Below are positions 33,841-39,594 of a DNA stretch of 39,594 nucleotides, piece after piece. The position numbers and the translations under genes are program-made. The first letter of the stretch is position 1. Every line of letters starts with the position of its first letter. Below the pieces are notes generated by a model. It saw only the letters and a program-made list of their open reading frames with translations. It did no database searches and had not been told where the DNA came from. Origin of the DNA: an uncultured Lachnospiraceae bacterium (GTDB lineage Bacteria > Bacillota > Clostridia > Lachnospirales > Anaerotignaceae); the NCBI GenBank assembly GCA_944380405.1, contig CALWHO010000026.1, positions 1-39,594 of the forward strand, in the 5' to 3' direction.

Positions 33841-35585
33841 AAATGATAGTAGGTAAGGGCAGCTGCGGTATTGCCGCTGGTGCTAATAAAGTTTCTGACT
33901 CAGCTGAACAGTACATAAAGGATAATAACCTTGATATTGATGTAAGCGTAACAGGCTGTATAGGTATGTGCTACCTTGAGCCAATTGTTGACTTTATAAG
34001 AGATGACGGCACAAAAACTACATATGTACTTGTAAATGCCGAAAACATTAAAGAAATTATCGACAGCGAATTAAAGGGCGAAACATTAACAAAATATGAA
34101 ATGCCTGAAGTTGATAAGCAAAGACTTGAAAAACAGACAAGAATTGCTCTTAGAAACTGCGGCGTTATAAACCCAGAACATATTGAAGAATATATCGCTA
34201 AAGGCGGATATAAAGCTATTGAAAAATGCGTAACTGAGATGACACCTGAAGAAGTAATTGAAGAAATTAAAGTTTCAGGTCTTGCAGGTCGTGGTGGTGC
34301 TGGTTTCCCAACATGGTTTAAATGGAATGCTGCAAGAAGCGCTCAGGGTACAAAGAAATATACTATCTGTAATGCCGACGAAGGTGACCCAGGTGCATTC
34401 ATGGACCGTGCCGTACTTGAAGGCGACCCACATGCTGTACTTGAAGGTATGCTTATAGGCGCTTATGCTATGGGCTCAGATGAAGGTGTTATTTACGTTC
34501 GTGCTGAATACCCACTTGCTATTGTTCGTCTTAACATTGCTATTAAGCAGGCAGAAGAAAAAGGCTTCTTAGGCGACAATATTTTTGGTTCAAACTTCAG
34601 CTTCCGTATCAGAATTAAAGCTGGTGCAGGTGCTTTCGTTTGTGGTGAAGAAACAGCTCTTATTGCTTCTCTTGAAGGTGAAAGAGGTATGCCTCGTCTT
34701 AAACCTCCATTCCCTGCAAACAAAGGTTACTGGCAGAAACCTTCAAACATCAACAACGTAGAAACATATGCAAACGTTGCTTGGATAATATTAAATGGCG
34801 GTAAAGCTTTCTCTGCTATGGGTACTCCAAACAGTAAGGGTACAAAAGTATTTGCTCTTACAGGTAAAATTAAAAAAGGCGGTCTTGTTGAAATCCCTAT
34901 GGGTGCAACAGTTAAAGACGTTATATTTGATATCGGTGGCGGTATTAAGGAAGACAGAGCGTTTAAGGCTGTTCAGATGGGCGGTCCTTCAGGCGGATGT
35001 ATTCCTGCTGACCTTGTAGATACACTTATCGACTATAAGACACTTGCTGCAACAGGCGCTATTATGGGTTCTGGCGGTATGGTTGTTATGGACGAAACAA
35101 CATGTATGGTTGATATGGCTCGTTTCTTCCTTGACTTTACATGTAAGGAAAGCTGCGGTAAATGTATCCACTGCCGTTTAGGTACAAAGAGAATGCTTGA
35201 AATTCTTACAAGAATTACAGACGGCGAAGGAAAAGACGGCGATATCGAGCTTCTTGAAAGCCTTGCCCTTAACATAAAATCTTCTGCTCTTTGTGGTTTA
35301 GGTCAGACAGCACCTAACCCAGTTCTTACAACAATAAGATACTTCAGAAACGAGTATGAAGATCATATCTACAAAAAGAAATGTACAGCTCATCAGTGCA
35401 AGAACCTTGTTTCATACACTATTGATGCAGATAAATGTAAAGGCTGTACACTTTGTGCAAGGAACTGTCCAGTTGGAGCTATCAGCGGCACTGTTAAAAA
35501 TCCACACGTTATTGATACAGATAAATGTATTAAGTGCGGTAAGTGCTTATCAAGCTGTAACTTCGGTGCAGTAATAGTAGATTAA
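33837..35585 (+). CDS. NuoF/HydB-like FMN- and NADH-binding subunit with C-terminal ferredoxin domain
   Basis: A 582-residue NuoF/HydB homologue. The N-terminal ferredoxin-like domain (about 1-85) has cysteines in GSCGI and TGCIGMC. The FMN/NADH core follows (GRGGAGFPTWFKW, CNADEGDPGAFMDR, GAGAFVCGEETALI), then an SLBB segment and the NuoF [4Fe-4S] motif ESCGKCIHCRLGT. At the C-terminus two [4Fe-4S] motifs (CKGCTLCARNCP and CIKCGKCLSSC) form a bacterial ferredoxin domain, as in HydB. It takes electrons from NADH via FMN, the proposed bifurcation site in this superfamily. It lies between the NuoE-like gene and the large fusion. Confidence 0.94.
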   Translation: MKMIVGKGSCGIAAGANKVSDSAEQYIKDNNLDIDVSVTGCIGMCYLEPIVDFIRDDGTKTTYVLVNAENIKEIIDSELKGETLTKYEMPEVDKQRLEKQTRIALRNCGVINPEHIEEYIAKGGYKAIEKCVTEMTPEEVIEEIKVSGLAGRGGAGFPTWFKWNAARSAQGTKKYTICNADEGDPGAFMDRAVLEGDPHAVLEGMLIGAYAMGSDEGVIYVRAEYPLAIVRLNIAIKQAEEKGFLGDNIFGSNFSFRIRIKAGAGAFVCGEETALIASLEGERGMPRLKPPFPANKGYWQKPSNINNVETYANVAWIILNGGKAFSAMGTPNSKGTKVFALTGKIKKGGLVEIPMGATVKDVIFDIGGGIKEDRAFKAVQMGGPSGGCIPADLVDTLIDYKTLAATGAIMGSGGMVVMDETTCMVDMARFFLDFTCKESCGKCIHCRLGTKRMLEILTRITDGEGKDGDIELLESLALNIKSSALCGLGQTAPNPVLTTIRYFRNEYEDHIYKKKCTAHQCKNLVSYTIDADKCKGCTLCARNCPVGAISGTVKNPHVIDTDKCIKCGKCLSSCNFGAVIVD

Positions 35586-35599
35586 GGGAGGAAATTAAA

Positions 35600-38500
35600 A
35601 TGGCGAATAAGTTAAGACTTAATATAAACGGCATTGAAGTTACAGGTTATGCTGGACAGACAGTGCTTGAAGTTGCAAAAGAAAACGGCATTGATATACC
35701 TACCCTTTGCTATGACGAAAGAGTAAAAGTATACGGTGCCTGCGGTCTTTGTGTTGTTGAAGCAGAAGGAAATCCAAAGCTTTTAAGAGCTTGTGCTACA
35801 ACAATTGCAGAAGGCATGGTAATTAAAACAAATACACCTAAAGTTAAAGAATCAAGAAAGGTTGCTCTTGAACTTCTCTTAAGCGACCATACAGGCGATT
35901 GCCGTCCACCTTGTGCTCTTAACTGTCCAGCAGGTACAGACTGCCAGGGCTATGTAGGCATGGTTGCAAATGGTCAGTATAAAGAAGCTGTTAAGCTTAT
36001 TAAAGATATATTCCCACTTCCATCATCAATCGGTAGAGTATGTCCACATCCTTGTGAATCAGCTTGCCGTCGTCAGATGGTAGAAGAACCTATCTCAATA
36101 GCTTTCATTAAGAGCTTTGTAGGTGATAAAGACCTTGCAAGCGGCAATCCATATATGCCAGAATGCGAAGATGTAACAGGTCATACAGTAGCAGTTATCG
36201 GTGGTGGTCCTGCTGGTCTTACAGCTGCTTATCAGCTTAGAAGAAAAGGCCATGACGTAACAATTTATGATGCTATGCCAAAAATGGGCGGTATGCTTAG
36301 ATATGGTATTCCTGAATACCGTCTTCCAAAGGCAGTTCTTGACCAGGAAATAGCTCTTATTGAGGGTATGGGCGTTAAGCTTATAAATAACATCAAAATC
36401 GGCAAAGATGTAACATTTAGCCACCTTCAGGAAAGTTATGATGCAGTTCTTGTGGCAGTAGGTGCATGGACAAGCATTAAAATGGGCGTTGCTGGAGAAG
36501 ACAATGAAAACGTATTTGGCGGTATTGACTTCCTTAGAAAAGTAGCTCTTGGGGAAGAAGTTCTTGCAGGACAGAAGATAGCTATTGTAGGCGGCGGCAA
36601 CACAGCTATGGACGCTTGCCGTACAGCAGTTCGTCTTGGTGCTGAAAAAGTATACTGCGTATACAGAAGAACAAGAGCAGAAATGCCTGCTGAAGAAATA
36701 GAAATTAAAGAGGCAGAAGAAGAAGGCGTAATATTCAAATACCTTACAAACCCTCTTGAAATAGTTGCAAAAGAAGATGGCAAGATTGACCATGTTAAAC
36801 TCCAGAAAATGGAACTTGGTGAGCCTGATGCCAGCGGCAGAAGAAGCCCTGTTCCTATTGAAGGTGCAGTAGAAGACCTTGAAATCGACAGCCTTATTAT
36901 GGCTCTTGGTCAGAAACTTGACCCAGCAGGTCTTGAAGGAATTGACCTTACAAGAAAAGGCACAATCTCTGCTGATGAACAGACATTTAGAACAAATATT
37001 GAAAACGTATTTGCTGTAGGTGATGCTACAAATAAGGGTGCAGGTATTGCTATTGCTGCTATTGGCGAAGCTGAAAAGGCTGCAAAGGTTATTGACAGCT
37101 ACCTTAAAGGCGCAATCGTTCCTTATAAGGCACCTATACTTGTTGAAAGACATGACCTTACAGAAAAAGACTTCTTAGACAGAGAAAGAATTGCAAGAGC
37201 TCATATGAACCACCTTTCTCCTGAAGAAAGAAAAGATAACTTCCATGAAGTAAACTTCGGCTTTACAGAAGAACAGGCTCTTAAAGAAGCAAGCAGATGT
37301 CTTGAATGTGGCTGCCACGATTACTTTGAATGTAAGCTTATTCAGAGAGTTAACGAAAACGACGTTGACCCTAACGTATTTGTTGGCGAAAGCCATAACA
37401 GAAGCATTGATAACAGCCATCCATTCATCGACAGAAACCCAGATAAATGTATACTCTGTGGTCTTTGTGTAAGAGTTTGTGATGAAGTTATGGGTCGTAC
37501 AGCACTTGGTCTTGTAGACCGTGGTTTTGACACAATAGTTAAACCAGCTCTTGACCTTCCACTTAAAGAAACAGACTGTATCTCATGTGGTCAGTGTATT
37601 AACCTTTGCCCAACAGGTGCTCTTGGTGAGAAATTTACATATGGCAAGAGAGTTCCTCTTAACACAAAGAAAACACTTACAACTTGCTCATTCTGCTCTG
37701 TTGGATGTAAAACAACTCTCCAGACAGAAGGCGATATGATTGCAAAATCAACTCCTGATGATGAAAAAGCAGGCGTACTTTGTGTTAAAGGTCGTTTCGG
37801 CTTTGGCGAAGCTGTAAAGAGCAACCGTCTTACAACACCTATGGTTAAGAAAAACGGCGTTCTTACACCTGTTTCATGGGAAGAGGCTTCAATGTATATA
37901 GCTAAGAAACTCCAGAGTGTAGCTGTTAGATATGGCAAAGACGCTGTAGCAGTTTCTATTTCAGATAAATTTACAAATGAAGAAATATACTTTGCTAAGA
38001 AGTACGCAGAAGAAGTTGTAAAAGCTCCTACAGTATTCAGCTTTGGCGTAAATAAGAGCGGTGTAGCTGAGGTTATGGGTAAAGATGGTTCAACAGTTAA
38101 GATTGATGAACTTCTTTCAACAAACCTTATTGTACTTGTTGGTACAGATATTATGAAAGACCATGCTTCACTTGGCGTTAAAGTTCGTCAGGCTGTTGAA
38201 AGAGGTGCTAAACTTCTTGTAATCAGCAATAAGGCAGATAGTCAGGAAGCTCAGGAATCAAATCTCTTTGTTCCTGCTGAAGATACAAAGGCTATTAAGG
38301 CAATACTTAAAGCACTTGTTGATGGTGGCTGCACAGCAGAAGGCATTGAAGACCTTAAAGCAAGCCTTGAAGGCGTAACAGTTACAGAAGAAGCTGCAAA
38401 AGCTGCTGCTATGCTTATGGAAGCTAAGAAGGCTATTGTTGTTGTTGACCAGTTCAACGTAACAGCAGAGGCTGCAAAAGCGGCTGCTGACATGGCTCTC

Positions 38501-39067
38501 TTAAGCGGACACGTTGGTTCACCTCGTAATGGTATTCTCCAGATTAAGGCTAACGTAAATACACAGGGACTTTGCGACCTTGGTGTAACACCTCTTTGCC
38601 TTGCTAAGGAAAACCTCAAAAACGTAAAAGCTATGTTTATACTTGGCGAAGACGTTAAGGGCTTTGACAGAAGCAACATGGAATTTGTAGCTGTTCAGGA
38701 TATCTACCTTACAGAAACAGCTATGCAGGCAGATGCTGTAATTCCTGCTGTTTCACTTGCTGAAAGCACAGGTACAGTTACAAGCTGTGACGGTACATTA
38801 AACGAAGTTAAGGCTGCTATTCCAGCTCTTGGAAAACCAAACTTTATGGGGCTTCAGTCTGTAGCAAATGCTATGACAGTAAACTACAGCTATAAGAGCG
38901 AAAAAGAAATTGCTCGTGAAATGTTTGAAAAAGGCGTTTACACAAAGGCAGAAGCTAAAGCAGCTCTTAAAGCAGTTGAAGATGCTCCAATGTATATGGA
39001 CAGAAACAACACAAATACAGTTGTAGCAAGCTTTAACAAAGTTCTTGAAGAAAACGGAATTAAATAA
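35600..39067 (+). CDS. NuoG-GltD-NuoG-like iron-sulfur flavoprotein (Stn/NfnABC-type large subunit)
   Basis: A 1155-residue fusion. A [2Fe-2S] domain (C37, C48, C51, C65) comes first, then a GltD/NfnB-like module (about 95-545) with cysteine-rich CRPPCALNC, FAD-binding GGGPAGLTAAY, NADP-type GGGNTAMD and VYRRTRAEMPA. A two-[4Fe-4S] ferredoxin domain follows (CILCGLCVRVCD, CISCGQCINLCP; about 615-680). The rest (about 695-1080) is a NuoG/formate-dehydrogenase-like domain with CSFCSVGC and CVKGRFGFGEAV. It lacks a Cys or Sec where formate dehydrogenases coordinate Mo/W and lacks the C-terminal cofactor-binding domain, so it probably only carries electrons. With the two upstream subunits it resembles electron-bifurcating transhydrogenases linking NADH, NADPH and ferredoxin. 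Confidence 0.88.
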   Translation: MANKLRLNINGIEVTGYAGQTVLEVAKENGIDIPTLCYDERVKVYGACGLCVVEAEGNPKLLRACATTIAEGMVIKTNTPKVKESRKVALELLLSDHTGDCRPPCALNCPAGTDCQGYVGMVANGQYKEAVKLIKDIFPLPSSIGRVCPHPCESACRRQMVEEPISIAFIKSFVGDKDLASGNPYMPECEDVTGHTVAVIGGGPAGLTAAYQLRRKGHDVTIYDAMPKMGGMLRYGIPEYRLPKAVLDQEIALIEGMGVKLINNIKIGKDVTFSHLQESYDAVLVAVGAWTSIKMGVAGEDNENVFGGIDFLRKVALGEEVLAGQKIAIVGGGNTAMDACRTAVRLGAEKVYCVYRRTRAEMPAEEIEIKEAEEEGVIFKYLTNPLEIVAKEDGKIDHVKLQKMELGEPDASGRRSPVPIEGAVEDLEIDSLIMALGQKLDPAGLEGIDLTRKGTISADEQTFRTNIENVFAVGDATNKGAGIAIAAIGEAEKAAKVIDSYLKGAIVPYKAPILVERHDLTEKDFLDRERIARAHMNHLSPEERKDNFHEVNFGFTEEQALKEASRCLECGCHDYFECKLIQRVNENDVDPNVFVGESHNRSIDNSHPFIDRNPDKCILCGLCVRVCDEVMGRTALGLVDRGFDTIVKPALDLPLKETDCISCGQCINLCPTGALGEKFTYGKRVPLNTKKTLTTCSFCSVGCKTTLQTEGDMIAKSTPDDEKAGVLCVKGRFGFGEAVKSNRLTTPMVKKNGVLTPVSWEEASMYIAKKLQSVAVRYGKDAVAVSISDKFTNEEIYFAKKYAEEVVKAPTVFSFGVNKSGVAEVMGKDGSTVKIDELLSTNLIVLVGTDIMKDHASLGVKVRQAVERGAKLLVISNKADSQEAQESNLFVPAEDTKAIKAILKALVDGGCTAEGIEDLKASLEGVTVTEEAAKAAAMLMEAKKAIVVVDQFNVTAEAAKAAADMALLSGHVGSPRNGILQIKANVNTQGLCDLGVTPLCLAKENLKNVKAMFILGEDVKGFDRSNMEFVAVQDIYLTETAMQADAVIPAVSLAESTGTVTSCDGTLNEVKAAIPALGKPNFMGLQSVANAMTVNYSYKSEKEIAREMFEKGVYTKAEAKAALKAVEDAPMYMDRNNTNTVVASFNKVLEENGIK

Positions 39068-39077
39068 TAAAGTATTT

Positions 39078-39100
39078 TCGACAAAATGATATTTTGTCGA
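39078..39100. terminator. Hairpin after the NuoG-GltD fusion gene
   Basis: TCGACAAAAT (39078-39087) pairs perfectly with ATTTTGTCGA (39091-39100) around a GAT loop, 10 bp after the stop codon. The T-run is poor, so it may protect the mRNA 3' end more than terminate. Confidence 0.55.
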
Positions 39101-39117
39101 GATTGATTTAGGTATAA

Positions 39118-39219
39118 ACGGGAAGTTCCTATGGCATAAAGCCTTGAAACTTCCCGTTTTCCTCGTCGGAAGTGAATTCCGACTGCGGATTAAAAAAGGG
39201 AAACTCTTCGTTTCCCTTT
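39118..39219. repeat. Hairpin-rich dispersed repeat, copy 2 (short form)
   Basis: The stem ACGGGAAGTT/AACTTCCCGT (39118-39127 with 39148-39157) encloses the shared segments AAGTTCCTATGG and AAAGCCTTGAAACT. CTCGTCGGAAGTGAATTCCG (39162-39181) and a second stem AAAGGGAAAC/GTTTCCCTTT (39195-39219) follow. It is shorter than copy 1 at 29492-29805, with which it shares three segments in the same order. Confidence 0.65.
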
Positions 39220-39260
39220 ACCCTTCAGCAGTATTAAATTAAAAAATATCTATATAAAAT

Positions 39261-39293
39261 AAAAAAGGTGTTGGCACAGCCGGCACCTTTTTT
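39261..39293. terminator. Intrinsic terminator
   Basis: GGTGTTGG (39267-39274) pairs with CCGGCACC (39280-39287), with two G-U pairs, flanked by A6 and T6 that extend the stem. Confidence 0.8.
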
Positions 39294-39300
39294 GCATTTT

Positions 39301-39329
39301 TTGACAAATTATATAAATCAATATATTCT
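39301..39329 (+). promoter_or_regulatory. Strong predicted promoter of the hydrophobic mini-ORF
   Basis: A perfect TTGACA (39301-39306) and TATTCT (39324-39329) with a 17-bp spacer. Transcription should start near 39336, giving a leader of about 65 nt before the mini-ORF. Confidence 0.75.
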
Positions 39330-39400
39330 AAAATAACGCAAGAGGAACAGCCACAAAGGCGGTTTAGTCAATCACCCTTTAAAGAAAGGGGGTTGATATT

Positions 39401-39469
39401 ATGGATTACATATATCAGATTATATTATTAATAATAGTTCTGGAGATATTAAAAACCATAAAAAAATAA
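39401..39469 (+). CDS. 22-residue hydrophobic peptide, candidate type I toxin
   Basis: The ORF encodes MDYIYQIILLIIVLEILKTI followed by two lysines: a polar start, one membrane-spanning helix and a basic end, the layout of small membrane toxins of type I toxin-antitoxin systems. It has a strong promoter at 39301-39329. Its ribosome-binding site (AAAGGGGG) lies in the 3' arm of a hairpin with CCCTTT (39375-39380). A leader segment AGGCGGTT (39357-39364) can pair with AACCGTCCT (39468-39476) at the stop codon, like the 5'-3' pairing of known toxin mRNAs. The antitoxin RNA was not located. An IS end begins 20 bp after the stop. It could instead be a leader peptide. Confidence 0.55.
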   Translation: MDYIYQIILLIIVLEILKTIKK

Positions 39470-39488
39470 CCGTCCTCCCGGCAAGAAC

Positions 39489-39594
39489 TGCACCCCATTT
39501 GTTAGACAGTATGATATACTAAATAACAAGTGGGGTGATTTTTTATGTCAAAAGGAATACCAAAGAAAAAATATACACCTGAGTTTAAGAAACT
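39489..39594 (+). mobile_element. Left end of an IS3-family insertion sequence
   Basis: A terminal-repeat-like sequence TGCACCCCATTTGTTAGACA begins at 39489, followed after about 35 bp by a ribosome-binding site (GTGGGGTGA) and an ORF start. The TG...CCCC...GTTAGAC pattern is typical of IS3-family (IS150-group) ends. The element continues past the window edge. Confidence 0.75.
39545..39594 (+). CDS. IS3-family transposase OrfA, N-terminal fragment
   Basis: The first 16 complete codons read MSKGIPKKKYTPEFKK, the usual start of the helix-turn-helix OrfA (InsE-like) protein of IS3 elements, which would continue with its DNA-binding domain outside the window. The gene is cut by the window end, not truncated biologically as far as can be seen. 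Confidence 0.8.
   Translation, partial: MSKGIPKKKYTPEFKK

Noticed and set aside
36095-37153. 352-codon open frame on the minus strand opposite the NuoG-GltD fusion
   Set aside because: Its translation is rich in Cys, Phe, Ser, Tyr and Asn with no domain, as expected for the antisense of a strongly biased gene; it has no convincing start signal.
37684-38100. Active formate dehydrogenase
   Set aside because: The domain has CSFCSVGC and CVKGRFGF but no Cys or Sec at the catalytic position and no C-terminal cofactor-binding domain.

Overview
The window looks like chromosomal DNA of a low-GC, strictly anaerobic member of the Clostridia, probably Lachnospirales-like. The evidence is AT-rich intergenic DNA, strong AGGAGG-type ribosome-binding sites, [FeFe]-hydrogenase and electron-bifurcation-type flavoprotein genes, two sigma-54 activators, and a cdaA-cdaR (c-di-AMP) operon. 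No rRNA, tRNA or CRISPR was seen. The species assignment is inference only.

Layout. (1) 1-4.9 kb: the 3' end of a probable recombinase, then a minus-strand sigma-54 unit. It holds an activator (3442-4839), a cluster of TATGCA-N4-TGCATA palindromes, a textbook -24/-12 promoter, an M20 amidohydrolase and two small membrane proteins (one DUF5058-like). (2) 4.9-8.7 kb: a GltD-like flavoprotein and an [FeFe] hydrogenase (glutamate-synthase-linked type), again preceded by a -24/-12 sigma-54 promoter divergent from the activator. (3) 8.7-11.6 kb: a yybP-ykoY-type Mn2+ riboswitch and terminator controlling a P-type Ca2+/Mn2+ ATPase. (4) 11.6-16.1 kb: pstS-pstC-pstA-pstB-phoU; PstS has its two sequence halves in swapped order. 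(5) 16.2-22.7 kb: an intracellular lipase-like hydrolase, a YtcJ-like amidohydrolase, an HD protein, an iron/zinc alcohol dehydrogenase and a divergent PrpR-like sigma-54 activator. (6) 22.8-29.5 kb: two unknown membrane proteins, cdaA, cdaR, then an Opu/EgtU-type ABC transporter whose ATPase carries CBS domains and whose permease is fused to its binding protein. (7) 29.5-33.0 kb: a hairpin-rich dispersed repeat, a DMT exporter with a His-rich tail, glycerol dehydrogenase and proC. (8) 33.3-39.1 kb: a three-gene NuoE/NuoF/(NuoG-GltD-NuoG) cluster resembling Stn/NfnABC electron-bifurcating transhydrogenases. (9) 39.1-39.6 kb: a second copy of the repeat, a 22-codon hydrophobic mini-ORF resembling a type I toxin, and the left end of an IS3-family element.

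How it fits together: the redox genes (hydrogenase, Stn-like complex, two NAD-dependent alcohol/polyol dehydrogenases) point to fermentative balancing of NADH, NADPH, ferredoxin and H2. The sigma-54 circuits probably couple catabolism of an amide-type substrate, and perhaps H2 metabolism, to small-molecule signals. c-di-AMP synthesis sits next to a CBS-domain osmolyte-type transporter, a plausible effector. The most noteworthy items are the sigma-54 circuit with an unusually clear enhancer palindrome array, the permuted PstS, the catalytically empty NuoG-like fusion, and the mini-toxin locus apparently interrupted by an IS.
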